64,000 nucleotides of DNA from Treponema sp. (GCA_016294035.1 JAEDCT010000005.1:62001-126000), one strand, 5' to 3'. Shown: positions 42,306 to 51,263, counted from the first letter of the stretch. Made by a program: numbers and translations. The notes: generated from the letters alone by a model not told the origin.

Positions 42306-42777
42306 TCAGATTTTTGTTTCAGTAGAAGATGGAATGAATGAGCCTGAGTGGATTTCTCAGATTGATCCTTTTGTCCAGAAAGTGCTTTCAGAACTTGGTT
42401 ATGACGGTGAAGAAATTTCTATAATGTTTTGCTCAGACAAAATGATTCAGGAATTGAATGGGTCATACCGTAACATTGACAGCCCTACAGATGTTTTAAG
42501 TTTTGAGAATGGTGAAGATTATACTGACGAGGAAGGCAATGAATGGTTTCAGGCAGGCGATATTGCCATAAGTCTTGAAACTCTTGCAAAAAATGCTACA
42601 TACTTTGAGGTGACAGAAAATGAGGAACTCAAGCGTCTTCTGATTCATGGAGTTCTTCACTTGAATGGATATGATCATGGCGAGGAGCACATTGAAAAGA
42701 ATGTTGAGCCTGTCTGTGAAATGCTTAAGATTCAGAAGAATATGATGAAAAAAATGGAGACGGAAAATCTCTTTTAG
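42298..42777 (+). CDS. ybeY: YbeY, endoribonuclease/rRNA maturation factor
   Basis: Zinc metalloprotein of 159 residues needed for 16S rRNA 3'-end maturation and ribosome quality control. The zinc motif HGVLHLNGYDH (His-x3-His-x5-His) is complete; NIDSPTDVLSFE precedes it. ATG 42298, inside the end of pgpH, has AAAGGAAAAGG upstream. The long in-frame extension back to 42073 is out of place and rejected. Confidence 0.95.
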   Translation: MANQIFVSVEDGMNEPEWISQIDPFVQKVLSELGYDGEEISIMFCSDKMIQELNGSYRNIDSPTDVLSFENGEDYTDEEGNEWFQAGDIAISLETLAKNATYFEVTENEELKRLLIHGVLHLNGYDHGEEHIEKNVEPVCEMLKIQKNMMKKMETENLF

Positions 42778-42788
42778 GATACTTAAAA

Positions 42789-43583
42789 ATGAAATTGTTT
42801 GGTTTTGGAAAAAACAAGAAAAATGACTCGGCAAATTCGGATCAGGAAATTCAGAAGGAAATTCTTGCATCAGAAAAAAATGAAATGATTCAGGGCGTTG
42901 AGGATCTTGCTGTTACAACTGTTAAGGAAGTAATGGTTCCACGCATTGATGTTGATTTTATATCTGTTGATGTTAATGAAGATGAGCTTCTTGAAAAGGT
43001 TACTGGAAGCGGCCATTCAAGGATTCCTGTTTATTCTGGTTCAATAGATAATGTAATCGGAATTCTCTATGTAAAGGATTTGATAAAGGTTTGGGCAAGT
43101 AAGCAGCCCATTGATCTGGAAAAAATTATCAGAAAGCCTTATTTTGTTCCGGAGAGCAAGCATATTGACAGTCTGCTCAGGGAATTCAAGAGAAGGCATG
43201 TTCATATTGCAGTTGGAATTGATGAGTATGGCGGAATATCTGGAATTGTCTGCATGGAAGATATTATTGAAGAAATTGTTGGTGACATTCAGGATGAATT
43301 TGACCATGAAAGGGAAGATATTATTTCTCTGTCGGACAATGTGTGGATTTGTGATGCGAGAGTAGGTCTTGATACTCTTAATGAAGAAATCGGATCAAAT
43401 TTCCCAACGGAAGATTTTGACACGCTGGGTGGATTTGTCTTTGACCTTTTCGGAAAGATTCCCGTTAAGTTTGAGAAGACATCATGGAATGGTTTTGATT
43501 TTGTCATTCAGGAAATGGAAGGCCATAAAGTCAATACAATAAAAGTGATTAAGGACGCTTCCAGAAAAACTTATGAGGGTTAG
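42789..43583 (+). CDS. CorC/HlyC-like CBS-domain protein
   Basis: A 264-residue cytoplasmic protein with two CBS domains (MVPRIDVDFISVD, SGHSRIPVYSGSIDNVIGILYVKDL, then VGIDEYGGISGIVCMEDIIEEIVGDIQDEFD) and a C-terminal CorC_HlyC domain. It lacks the DUF21 membrane part. Usually linked to magnesium/cobalt efflux or to ribosome-associated genes by position. Follows ybeY by 11 bp. Confidence 0.92.
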   Translation: MKLFGFGKNKKNDSANSDQEIQKEILASEKNEMIQGVEDLAVTTVKEVMVPRIDVDFISVDVNEDELLEKVTGSGHSRIPVYSGSIDNVIGILYVKDLIKVWASKQPIDLEKIIRKPYFVPESKHIDSLLREFKRRHVHIAVGIDEYGGISGIVCMEDIIEEIVGDIQDEFDHEREDIISLSDNVWICDARVGLDTLNEEIGSNFPTEDFDTLGGFVFDLFGKIPVKFEKTSWNGFDFVIQEMEGHKVNTIKVIKDASRKTYEG

Positions 43584-43612
43584 CCTAAAAAAATGCTTTT
43601 GAGGGTGGGAAT

Positions 43613-45745
43613 ATGAAAAAAATATTAGTTTTATGCCTTGTGTGCAGTTTGGCATCTGCTTTTTCTTTTGCAGAACCTACAGCTCTTGAATTATTTGAGT
43701 CTGCAAAGGACCATCAGAACAGGAAGCAGTGGTTTGAGGCTGTTGATCTCTATCGCGAGGCTTTGAATATTAATCCTAACTATGCTGATGCCTGGTATAA
43801 TCTTGCCTTATGTTCATATGCTCTTGGCAACTATGAGCTTACCGTTGAATATGCAGATAAGGCTGCAAAGTACACAAAGAATCTTACTGATATTCAGAAT
43901 CTTAAGGGAATGGCACTCATTCTGCTTGGAAATGTTACTGAGGCAAAAAATGTCTTTACTGATGTCCTTAAGAGGTATCCCAGGGATATTTATTCCCGCT
44001 TTGGTCTTGCCGAGCTTGATTTGCTTGAAGGAAAAATTTCCGTTGCTGAAACAAGATATTTTGATGCACTCAAGCAGGATCCCCAGAACAAGAAGGCCCT
44101 GCTGAGTCTTGCTCTTATCAGTGCAGAAATGGGAAAGAATGCTGTTTCAGAAAACTATATCAATCAGGCTCTTTCAAATTATTCAGGTGAGGCTGAAGTT
44201 CATTACCTTGCAGCATATCTGGCAGCAGGTCAGGGAAACTACAAGGTTGCAGAGCAGAGAGCCAGATCTGCAGTTCAGATTGATACTGGCATGGACAATG
44301 CCTATTCACTTCTTGCCGGAATTCTTTTTGCCCAGAAAAGATATGCCGAGGTAATTGATATCTGTGATTTCCGTATCGGACGAAACAGAAACCTTTCAAC
44401 TGCCTGGTATCTTAAGGGGCTTTCTCTTTCCAGGCTTGGGAAAAATTCAGAGGCTATTGCTGCCTATGAAAAGGGGCTTTCAATCAATCCTCAGGATGAA
44501 CTTATGAGAGCTGCACTTGAACAGCTGGCAGTTTCTTCAACAACCATCGAGGACAAGAAACGTGATTCATGGGCTATGTATCACTATGACAAGGCAAAGG
44601 AATATGGTCTTGCCCTAAATGCCCGTTCTGAGCGCTTTGAATTTCAGAAGGCTCTTTCCATTGCCCCTCTCAATGAAAAAATCCGCTTTGATTTTGCACA
44701 AATGCTTAACAGGGACGGCTTGTATGAGCTTTATGTTCAGCAGTTGAATTTTATCAAGGATAATATGGCTGTCCTTACTGATTCCAGAATTAAGAGAGAT
44801 GAGAATTCTCCAAAGAAGTCCAGCATGCAGATTCGCATGGAAGATGATCTTGAGGCATTCAAAAGTCTCATGGCAAACAATATTTCAGACAGGTGGCAGG
44901 TTGATCCGTTCTATCTGGACAAGACAAGGTGGAGTATTGGAATCTATTTTACAAAGAAACCAATCCAGCTTTTCCACGCAGACATGGAAGACGTTACGGC
45001 TCTTGCAGCTCAGCAGGTTTTTAACGGAGTTACGTCTACATCTGTTGTTGTGAATTCTGTTCCAGTTACTTCCTATGCCCAGGCATTCAGGGCAGCAAGA
45101 ACTTCCGGACAGGATTATTTTATCATCATGAATGCCTCGGAAACTGAAAGAACTTTCCTTATAGATGCAGAAATTTATTCCGGAAAAACTGGAACAAAAA
45201 CCTCGGGTTTCAGTGTTTACAGAACTGGAAATGACTGTATGGCCCGAAGTCTCCAGCGATTCAGACAGGCGGTTATGGACATTCTTCCAATCCGCGGAAA
45301 GGTTCTCAAAAACGTTCAGGGCAAGCTTCTCATTGACTTGGGAAAGAATGACGGCGTAACAAAGGACAGTGAATTTGACATCATAAGAAAGGGTGGGATT
45401 GTAACAAAGGATTCAGGTGTGGGAATCACATATAATGAAAAGGATCTTTTGGGAACTGTTAAGGTAGTTGATTCTAATGAAGAACTTTCTGAAGGTTTGT
45501 ACAAGAAAAACGGATTCTATGACACTCTGAACGCAGGTGATGAGGTTATTCTGACAAAGATTGGCGAAAAAAAGGATCTTAAGGTTGATGGCAATGCTGC
45601 AAGTGATTCAAGGCCTCAGGCTGACAGTCTTGGTGTTCCTGTAACTCCGGCAGCTCAGAAGGATGAAAAAGAAGCTTTGAGGGAATCTCTCAAGACTAAG
45701 GGAAGAGAGTCCACACTCATTAATTTGATTCGTGGTATTTTCTAG
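43613..45745 (+). CDS. Periplasmic TPR protein with FlgT-like C-terminus
   Basis: Signal peptide (ILVLCLVCSLASAFSFA) and about ten TPR units over residues 25-300 (WFEAVDLYREALNINPNYADAWYNLALCSYALG pattern and repeats). The C-terminal third has a segment like FlgT/LpoB middle domains (YAQAFRAARTSGQDYFIIMNASE) and then PIRGKVLKNVQGKLLIDLGKNDGV with VVDSNEELSEG, like FlgT C-domains. A link to flagellar or envelope structures is an inference. The start has GAGGGTGGGA upstream. Confidence 0.8.
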   Translation: MKKILVLCLVCSLASAFSFAEPTALELFESAKDHQNRKQWFEAVDLYREALNINPNYADAWYNLALCSYALGNYELTVEYADKAAKYTKNLTDIQNLKGMALILLGNVTEAKNVFTDVLKRYPRDIYSRFGLAELDLLEGKISVAETRYFDALKQDPQNKKALLSLALISAEMGKNAVSENYINQALSNYSGEAEVHYLAAYLAAGQGNYKVAEQRARSAVQIDTGMDNAYSLLAGILFAQKRYAEVIDICDFRIGRNRNLSTAWYLKGLSLSRLGKNSEAIAAYEKGLSINPQDELMRAALEQLAVSSTTIEDKKRDSWAMYHYDKAKEYGLALNARSERFEFQKALSIAPLNEKIRFDFAQMLNRDGLYELYVQQLNFIKDNMAVLTDSRIKRDENSPKKSSMQIRMEDDLEAFKSLMANNISDRWQVDPFYLDKTRWSIGIYFTKKPIQLFHADMEDVTALAAQQVFNGVTSTSVVVNSVPVTSYAQAFRAARTSGQDYFIIMNASETERTFLIDAEIYSGKTGTKTSGFSVYRTGNDCMARSLQRFRQAVMDILPIRGKVLKNVQGKLLIDLGKNDGVTKDSEFDIIRKGGIVTKDSGVGITYNEKDLLGTVKVVDSNEELSEGLYKKNGFYDTLNAGDEVILTKIGEKKDLKVDGNAASDSRPQADSLGVPVTPAAQKDEKEALRESLKTKGRESTLINLIRGIF

Positions 45746-45796
45746 GAAATAACTGCAAAATGAAGACCTTTCTTTGTTTTGTGTCATGTTTTGACC

Positions 45797-45825
45797 TTGA
45801 CTAAACAGATTGGTTTCACTAAAAT
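45797..45825 (+). promoter_or_regulatory. Promoter of the rpsP operon
   Basis: TTGACT (45797-45802), 17-bp spacer, TAAAAT (45820-45825). Leader about 78 nt to GTG 45910. Confidence 0.8.
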
Positions 45826-45909
45826 TATCGCTCATACTGTATACTGTGTTTTCTATGTCAATTTGTTTTGGCTGGTACGCAGATCGGTAAATATATTTGG
45901 AGGCAAAAA

Positions 45910-46173
45910 GTGGTAAAAATCAGACTCATGAAAATGGGAACAAAGAAACGCCCTGATTACCGTATTGTCGTTCAGGATTCACGCAAGCCACGTGATGGAA
46001 CAACAATTGAGGAAATCGGACAGTATCACCCAATCGCAGCAGAGAATCAGTCTTCTTTCAACGAAGAAAGAGCAAAGTACTGGCTCAGTGTTGGTGCTCA
46101 GCCAACTGCTATGGTAAAGAAAATTTTCAATACACATGGTTTGTCAGCTGCAGGAAAGAATTTAACCAAGTAA
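45910..46173 (+). CDS. rpsP: Ribosomal protein S16
   Basis: 87 residues with the S16 opening VKIRLMKMGTKKRPDYRIVVQDSRKPRDG and IEEIGQYHP. Start GTG 45910 with GGAGG at 45899-45903; the in-frame ATG at 45868 would add residues not found in S16. First gene of the rpsP-khpA-rimM-trmD-rplS operon. Confidence 0.97.
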   Translation: MVKIRLMKMGTKKRPDYRIVVQDSRKPRDGTTIEEIGQYHPIAAENQSSFNEERAKYWLSVGAQPTAMVKKIFNTHGLSAAGKNLTK

Positions 46174-46191
46174 TCTTCAGAGGAGCAATGA

Positions 46192-46425
46192 ATGGAAAAA
46201 GACCTGATTGAATTTATTGCAAAGTCATTGGTCGATGATCCAAATGCAGTCTCTGTTACAGAAACCCAGGGTGAACGCGGACCTGTTCTTCAGCTTAGTG
46301 TTGCTCAAGGGGATATTGGCAAGGTTATTGGCAAATACGGTCGTATTGCAAAAGCTCTGCGCACTGTTTTAAGCGCTACATCCAATAAGGATGGAAAACG
46401 CTACAGTCTGGAAATCTTAGACTGA
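46192..46425 (+). CDS. khpA: KhpA, KH-domain RNA-binding protein
   Basis: 77 residues: one KH domain with the GKVIGKYGRIAKALRTVL loop (GxxG motif variant IGKYG). It is typically placed between rpsP and rimM. In other bacteria it pairs with KhpB/Jag in RNA binding. Overlaps rimM by 1 bp. Confidence 0.94.
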   Translation: MEKDLIEFIAKSLVDDPNAVSVTETQGERGPVLQLSVAQGDIGKVIGKYGRIAKALRTVLSATSNKDGKRYSLEILD

Positions 46426-47012
46426 TGACAGAGCAATTTGTAGTGGGTATCGTTCGAGGAACTCATGGAGTTTCGGGCGAGTTTAAAGTTGAAAGCACTT
46501 CGGGCGAGTATGATCATTTTTATCATATGGATGAAGTGACTATCACGGACGGAACTAATTCCAGACTGGTCAAGATTGAATCAGTAAAAGAAGGAAATAA
46601 CGTTCTGTACATGAAATTAGCTGGAATAAATTCACCTGAGGATGCTGCAAAATTCAACAGGTGGGAAATCGTAGTTCCACGAGAAAAAGCTCATAAGTTG
46701 CAGAAGGATGAGTGGTATATAGAGGACCTTAAGGGTAGCTCTGTATGGTACAAGGATACGGCGGGTGATACCGCACCGGCTCTGGATGATAATTCAGTAG
46801 TTGGAACAGTCACAAACGTATTGGAAGGCGGATCTGGTTATCTCGTTGAGATAAAGCTGTCCGAGAGTTGCAGGCTTCTTGGCGATGACATTAAGTTCAA
46901 CAGGAAAGGAAAAGTAAACACTGTTTATGTTCCGTTCAAGGATGAATTTATTGGAAAAATTAATATCGAAGAGAAGACAATGCAGCTGATGCACCTCTGG
47001 ATTCTGGAGTAA
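46425..47012 (+). CDS. rimM: RimM, 16S rRNA processing factor
   Basis: Assists 30S head assembly. N-terminal RimM domain (VGIVRGTHGVSGEFKVEST) and C-terminal PRC-barrel with LKGSSVW and VPFKDEFIGKINIEEKTM, 195 residues. A 5-bp gap to trmD. Confidence 0.94.
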   Translation: MTEQFVVGIVRGTHGVSGEFKVESTSGEYDHFYHMDEVTITDGTNSRLVKIESVKEGNNVLYMKLAGINSPEDAAKFNRWEIVVPREKAHKLQKDEWYIEDLKGSSVWYKDTAGDTAPALDDNSVVGTVTNVLEGGSGYLVEIKLSESCRLLGDDIKFNRKGKVNTVYVPFKDEFIGKINIEEKTMQLMHLWILE

Positions 47013-47017
47013 CTCCT

Positions 47018-47830
47018 GTGAAATTTACTGTGCTGACCTTATTCCCAGAAATACCCCGGGCTTTTTTTGAAAGTTCGATCATGGCCAAGGCTGTAGAGAA
47101 GGGAATTATTGCCTACGATTTGGTTAATATCAGGGATTTTGCCTTTGATAGACACCACACATGTGATGACGCACCTTATGGCGGAGGAGCCGGCCAGCTT
47201 TTGTTGCCGGAACCTTTAGGACTTGCACTTGATAGTGTTGAGGCTTACAAGAAAACGAAGCATGTAATATATGTTACGCCTTCAGGGAAGCCTTTCACCC
47301 AGCAGAAAGCAGTCCAATTGAGCCAGAAAGATGAAATTGTTCTGGTCTGCGGAAGATACGAAGGTATTGACCAGCGGATTATTGATTCCTACGTTGATGA
47401 GGAGATTTCCATTGGGGATTATGTAATGTCCAGCGGAGAGCTTGCAGCAACGGTTATAGTTGACAGTGTTTACAGGCTTGTTGATGGTGTCATAACAAGG
47501 GAGTCACTGGAAGAAGAGAGTTTTTCTGACAACCTTTTGGAATATCCCCAGTACACAAGGCCAAATGTGTATAAGGGCATGGAAGTTCCTGCTGTTTTGA
47601 GCAGTGGCAACCACGAAAAAATCCGAAAGTGGCGGCTTGAAAAGAGCATTCAGAAGACTTTGCGAAACAGACCTGATCTGATTCAAAAAGCCAGAATGAC
47701 TGGAACTCTTACTCAAGAAGCTGAAAAGATGATCGAAGAACTTACGGGCTTTGTAAGTTATAAGAATGACCGTAAGAAAAGCCGTAAACTTAGAAGTATT
47801 CAGATAAAACTGGATAAGAAAGAAAAGTAG
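47018..47830 (+). CDS. trmD: TrmD, tRNA (guanine37-N1)-methyltransferase
   Basis: SPOUT-class enzyme that methylates G37. FTVLTLFPEIP start, YGGGAGQLLLPEPL, and the knot motifs CGRYEGIDQRI and SIGDYVMSSGELAA are intact in 270 residues. GTG start 47018. Extra basic C-terminal tail (KKSRKLRSIQIKL). Confidence 0.96.
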   Translation: MKFTVLTLFPEIPRAFFESSIMAKAVEKGIIAYDLVNIRDFAFDRHHTCDDAPYGGGAGQLLLPEPLGLALDSVEAYKKTKHVIYVTPSGKPFTQQKAVQLSQKDEIVLVCGRYEGIDQRIIDSYVDEEISIGDYVMSSGELAATVIVDSVYRLVDGVITRESLEEESFSDNLLEYPQYTRPNVYKGMEVPAVLSSGNHEKIRKWRLEKSIQKTLRNRPDLIQKARMTGTLTQEAEKMIEELTGFVSYKNDRKKSRKLRSIQIKLDKKEK

Positions 47831-47855
47831 CGGCATATACTTGATGGAGAAAACT

Positions 47856-48302
47856 ATGGATCTTATTAAAACCATTGAAGAACAGCAGAAGAAAAAGAAT
47901 CCTGCACCATTCAAAGTTGGTGATACTGTAAAGGTTCACTTTGAAATTATTGAAGGTAAGACAAAGCGTATCCAGATTTTTGAGGGACTCGTTCTTTGTT
48001 TCAAGAACTCTGGTATTCGCAAGACTTTCACTGTTCGCAAGATCAGCTACGGTGTTGGTGTAGAACGCGTATTCCCAGTAAACAGCCCACGTGTTATCAA
48101 GGTTGAACTTGTTCGCCCTGGTAAGGTTCGCCGTTCAAAGATTTACTATGTTCGCGACAAGATCGGTAAGGCTGGAAAGATTAAGGAATTGATCGGATCA
48201 AAGGCCAGAGAAGAAATGCAGGCTTCACGTGAGGCAGCAAAGGCTGCTGATCAGACAGAAGCTCAGATTAAGGCTGAAGCTAAGGCTGAAAACGCAAAAT
48301 AA
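47856..48302 (+). CDS. rplS: Ribosomal protein L19, with Ala/Lys/Glu tail
   Basis: The L19 core is present (FKVGDTVKVHFEIIEGKTKRIQIFEGLVL, YGVGVERVFPVNSPRV, RRSKIYYVRDK IGK region). ATG 47856 with GGAGA 7 nt upstream. At 148 residues it carries about 30 extra C-terminal residues rich in Ala, Lys and Glu (REEMQASREAAKAADQ ... onwards) that most L19 proteins lack. Last gene before a strong terminator. Confidence 0.96.
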   Translation: MDLIKTIEEQQKKKNPAPFKVGDTVKVHFEIIEGKTKRIQIFEGLVLCFKNSGIRKTFTVRKISYGVGVERVFPVNSPRVIKVELVRPGKVRRSKIYYVRDKIGKAGKIKELIGSKAREEMQASREAAKAADQTEAQIKAEAKAENAK

Positions 48303-48324
48303 TCTGCTGGCCTAAAGGTCATAG

Positions 48325-48362
48325 AGCGTCATTGCATAAAAGCAATGGCGCTTTTTTTTTTT
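48325..48362 (+). terminator. Terminator of the rpsP operon
   Basis: AGCGTCATTGC (48325-48335) pairs with GCAATGGCGCT (48342-48352), then eleven T. Confidence 0.94.
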
Positions 48363-48396
48363 CCTTTGATAATGTATTTGCCGGATGAATTGTGTA

Positions 48397-48425
48397 TTGA
48401 GTTTTTGTTTCTCTATCTATACAAT
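48397..48425 (+). promoter_or_regulatory. Promoter of the FliK-like/FlhX group (leaderless geometry)
   Basis: TTGAGT (48397-48402), 17-bp spacer, TACAAT (48420-48425), then 6 nt to an in-frame GTG at 48432. No Shine-Dalgarno sequence. Confidence 0.6.
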
Positions 48426-48431
48426 TTTCTT

Positions 48432-49463
48432 GTGAATGTAGTTAATGTAAATTCCCAGAATGTACAGCCCTCGGTCCAGAGCAATTCCATGGAAAGCCAG
48501 CAAGTCCTGGTTAAGGTTTTGAAAGACTTGGGTGGTTCAAGGTACCTGGTTTCTCTCTTTGGAAAAAGAATTGAGGTTTCCAGCCTGAAAGTTCTGAGTG
48601 TGGGTGAGAATTTTATTGCCAAAGTCAAATATCTTGATTCAAGGGTAATAATTGAACCAAAAGAAATCATGGGAAATGAAAGGTCAGCCTATTTCTCAGT
48701 ACTGGAAAAACTGGGTGTTCCCTGTGATGATATTTCATTCAGAATTTTTTTATTCATGCAGCAGTCAGGTTTTAGAATTGACAAAAAGATCATGGCTTTG
48801 GCTAGAAAATCATCTTTGTATTTTGAGGAAGATGAAGAAGAGAGTGCTGAAATTGGCTGTATGCTGCTGGAAAAGGGAATTGAACCAACGGAGGATAACA
48901 TATCAGAACTCCTTGGCCTTTTAAAAATTAAGCGCCGTGAAAAAAAACATGACTCTAGTCCTGATGATGCTGGAAAAAAATCCATGGAGGAATCTTCTGG
49001 TTTTCTGGCCAGTCTTTTTCCTGGTGAGAATTTTAATGCCAGGGGAGAAGGTCTTCTTTCCATGGTGAATCATCTCAAGAACAGGGATTCGTCTTCCATG
49101 CATTGGCTTGCAATTCCCTATGAATGGGAAAATGAAGGTGTGGGATACACTGGAATAATAAGGCTTCTTCTCAATCTTTCTACTAAAGAAACGGAAAAAA
49201 TTCAAATTAATTGTGAAAGGGACTGTAAAAAGTTTTATTTTGTTGTATACTTGAAGCAAAGCAAGGTTAATGAAGTACGGTTCTGTACATTACCGCCGCT
49301 TTTGGCCTCGGATATTCAGAATGAGGAAAGGCGGCTTGGAGAGCTGTTTGGTTCCGGCATGAATCAGGATTGTTCTGTGACAGTTACCTATTCACCCTTA
49401 GCTTTAATTCAGGGACTTTATTCAAGCAATGAAGAGCCCAGAGTTTATGAAAGCATAGTATGA
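48432..49463 (+). CDS. Conserved treponemal protein with FliK C-domain-like region
   Basis: About 343 residues from GTG 48432. The first third contains a beta-rich region (QQVLVKVLKDLGGSRYLVSLFGKRIEV). The middle is charged and low-complexity. The last 120 residues (WLAIPYEWENEGVGYTGIIRLLLNL and YFVVYLKQSKVNEVRFCTLP) resemble the FliK/hook-length-control C-terminal fold by pattern. It is followed directly by FlhX (4-bp overlap), which in other bacteria pairs with FliK-like proteins. The frame is open back to 48345, but that would start inside the terminator hairpin. Confidence 0.7.
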   Translation: MNVVNVNSQNVQPSVQSNSMESQQVLVKVLKDLGGSRYLVSLFGKRIEVSSLKVLSVGENFIAKVKYLDSRVIIEPKEIMGNERSAYFSVLEKLGVPCDDISFRIFLFMQQSGFRIDKKIMALARKSSLYFEEDEEESAEIGCMLLEKGIEPTEDNISELLGLLKIKRREKKHDSSPDDAGKKSMEESSGFLASLFPGENFNARGEGLLSMVNHLKNRDSSSMHWLAIPYEWENEGVGYTGIIRLLLNLSTKETEKIQINCERDCKKFYFVVYLKQSKVNEVRFCTLPPLLASDIQNEERRLGELFGSGMNQDCSVTVTYSPLALIQGLYSSNEEPRVYESIV

Positions 49464-49723
49464 TGAAAAACTCGAAGTTTGCTGTTTCCCTGAAGTATCC
49501 GGAGAATGTTTGTGCCCCGGTCATTACTTCAAAGTCGTCAGGAATTGTTGCTCAAAGAATGATTGAGATTGCAGAGGAAAATGACATTCCTGTTGTTGAA
49601 GATGATGTGCTTGCAAATGTTCTTTCCATAAAGCAGGTCGGTGAGTGCATTCCTGAATCAACCTGGGAGGCTGTGGCTTCAATATTTGCTTTCATAAAGC
49701 TCATGGAAGAAAGAGTAAAATAA
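49460..49723 (+). CDS. FlhX, stand-alone FlhB C-terminal cytoplasmic domain
   Basis: 87 residues matching FlhB/EscU C-domains: FAVSLKYPENVCAPVITSKSSGIVAQRMIEIAEENDIPVVED and VGECIPESTWEAVASIFAFI. The autocleavage motif NPTH is absent, as expected for FlhX, which resembles the part after the cleavage site. Can replace the FlhB C fragment in export-substrate switching in some bacteria (established for homologues). Confidence 0.9.
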   Translation: MMKNSKFAVSLKYPENVCAPVITSKSSGIVAQRMIEIAEENDIPVVEDDVLANVLSIKQVGECIPESTWEAVASIFAFIKLMEERVK

Positions 49724-49724
49724 T

Positions 49725-49994
49725 ATGACAAAAACGATTCAATCGACAGAAATAAATCTTGGTGCAAGATACAATGCTCCTGTGTATTTTGATGATGGTG
49801 AGAATATGTTCCTTGCTGCAGGATCGGCTGTAAAGGCCTATCATCTTATTGCCATCAAACGATGGGGGTTAAAGACTTTTGTTACAGATGGAGTCAGGCT
49901 TCCCGATGACTTTGCAGTTAATGATGCTTCTGACGTTGAAGAAGTGGATGAACTTGAGGAACTGGAAGAAGTTGAGGAGCTTGAAGAACTCTAG
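49725..49994 (+). CDS. Small protein with acidic EEL/EEV repeat tail
   Basis: 89 residues. The front part (LGARYNAPVYFDDGENMFLAAGSAVKAYHLIAIKRWGLKTFVTDG) resembles the N-terminal region that precedes HD-GYP domains in some proteins. The last 20 residues are tandem DELEEL/EEVEEL units, which look prone to repeat-number change. It starts 1 bp after flhX and overlaps yraN by 1 bp. Function unknown. Confidence 0.75.
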   Translation: MTKTIQSTEINLGARYNAPVYFDDGENMFLAAGSAVKAYHLIAIKRWGLKTFVTDGVRLPDDFAVNDASDVEEVDELEELEEVEELEEL

Positions 49995-50368
49995 TGGATT
50001 CCGGTAATATTGTTTCCACGAGGCAGAAAGGCTTTGATGGTGAAGACAAGGCCTGTGCATACCTGATTTCTAATGGGTATGAAATTATCGACCGCAATTA
50101 TTATACACGCTTTGGAGAGATTGACATAATCGCACGCAAGGACAAGTTCCTTGTTTTTGTAGAAGTAAAAAGTCTTCCTCATGGCGATATTGATACTCTT
50201 TCTTACGTATTGAACAAGAAAAAACAGCAAAAGATCATTAAAACCTCTAAATGTTATCTCCTAAAACATCGACAATATAATTACGAGTATATCAGGTATG
50301 ATGTTCTTGCTATTGATGTCCCGGTTCTGGATCCGGTATATCACATAGAAAATGCATTTTCGGAGTAA
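49994..50368 (+). CDS. YraN family (UPF0102) endonuclease-like protein
   Basis: 124 residues with GFDGEDKACAYLISNGYEIIDRNYYTRFGEIDIIARKDKFLVFVEVKS, the restriction-endonuclease-like core (Glu, Asp, ExK) of UPF0102. GTG start inside the previous stop. In T. pallidum the homologue also follows the trmD-rplS region, as I recall. Function unproven. Confidence 0.92.
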   Translation: MDSGNIVSTRQKGFDGEDKACAYLISNGYEIIDRNYYTRFGEIDIIARKDKFLVFVEVKSLPHGDIDTLSYVLNKKKQQKIIKTSKCYLLKHRQYNYEYIRYDVLAIDVPVLDPVYHIENAFSE

Positions 50369-50376
50369 TACGATAC

Positions 50377-50541
50377 ATGAGCCCAGTTGAAAAGGATGAG
50401 TCAAAAAAGAATCTTGCACAAAGAATCAGAGACCTTCAGAAAAAAATCCAGGATGAAACTTACATTAACTCTGCCATAGACAGAATTGCTCTGGTCATGA
50501 GTACCCATATTGTTGATTTCAGAATTGATAAAAATTCCTAA
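50377..50541 (+). CDS. Small helical protein (54 residues)
   Basis: Not easily found because of length. ATG 50377 gives an alpha-helical, charged product (KNLAQRIRDLQKKIQDETY region) ending at TAA 50539-50541. It starts 8 bp after yraN, with CGGAGTAA 8-15 nt upstream as a plausible ribosome site. No family recognised. Confidence 0.55.
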   Translation: MSPVEKDESKKNLAQRIRDLQKKIQDETYINSAIDRIALVMSTHIVDFRIDKNS

Positions 50542-50671
50542 ATTGCTTTACCACTGAATAGTTTTTGAGTCATTCGGTTGCCTATTACCGTCATTTATAG
50601 TAATCGATTTATTCATTTATTGGAGTGGAATTTTTATGGATCATTTTGTGGTTCTGGAATATCCATGAAAA

Positions 50672-50700
50672 TTGCAATTTATGATTATTCTTAGTATAAT
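50672..50700 (+). promoter_or_regulatory. Promoter of the gene at 50709 (nearly leaderless)
   Basis: TTGCAA (50672-50677), 17-bp spacer, TATAAT (50695-50700), then 8 nt to ATG 50709. No Shine-Dalgarno sequence. Confidence 0.75.
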
Positions 50701-50708
50701 ATTTCAAT

Positions 50709-51194
50709 ATGAGAGACAGACATTCTAGAAGACATAACAACTGGAAAAAAGATAATAACTCAGGAAACAGAAAGGAAAGGCGTGAGGAATTAGCAAGACC
50801 TTCAAAACCTGCCTTCAGACCTTCTACTCAGTTTGTTTCACAGGATCAGGTGAGACAGGAAGACAGTGCAATAAGTGAATACAAGAAAGAGAACAGGCCT
50901 CTTTGTTCATATTGCGGCGAGGCAATTTATGATATGTCCAGTGCCATGAATGATCCATCCTCTCATGAATTCGTTCATTTTGATTGTGTTCTTGAAAAAA
51001 TTTCTTCCAGTGAACAGCTTGGAACCAATGATAAAATATCATATATAGGTCAGGGCAGATTTGGCATAATCAACTATGCAAATATTCATGACACAAAGCA
51101 TTTTACCATCAAAAAAATTATTGATTGGGAAGAAAAGGATAAGAGAGAATCCTGGCGTGATGAGGTTGCAGATTTATACAGTAAGGTAAAATAG
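50709..51194 (+). CDS. Unknown protein with a zinc-finger-like CxxC
   Basis: 161 residues. The first 65 are basic and disordered (Arg/Lys/Asn/Ser). Then CSYCGEAIYDMSSA and HFDC form a plausible Cys-Cys-His-Cys zinc site. The last 60 residues (KISYIGQGRFGIINYANIHDTKHFTIKKIIDWE) are a small beta domain. It looks like a conserved treponemal protein of nucleic-acid-binding type (inference). Confidence 0.75.
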   Translation: MRDRHSRRHNNWKKDNNSGNRKERREELARPSKPAFRPSTQFVSQDQVRQEDSAISEYKKENRPLCSYCGEAIYDMSSAMNDPSSHEFVHFDCVLEKISSSEQLGTNDKISYIGQGRFGIINYANIHDTKHFTIKKIIDWEEKDKRESWRDEVADLYSKVK

Positions 51195-51234
51195 TTTTGC
51201 AGAATGTTGCTTAATGGAGATTTGCCATTTAACC

Positions 51235-51263
51235 TTGATTAAAGTGCATGTTTTTTATATAAT
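51235..51263 (+). promoter_or_regulatory. Promoter of tRNA-Leu
   Basis: TTGATT (51235-51240), 17-bp spacer, TATAAT (51258-51263); about 12 nt before the mature 5' end. Confidence 0.8.
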
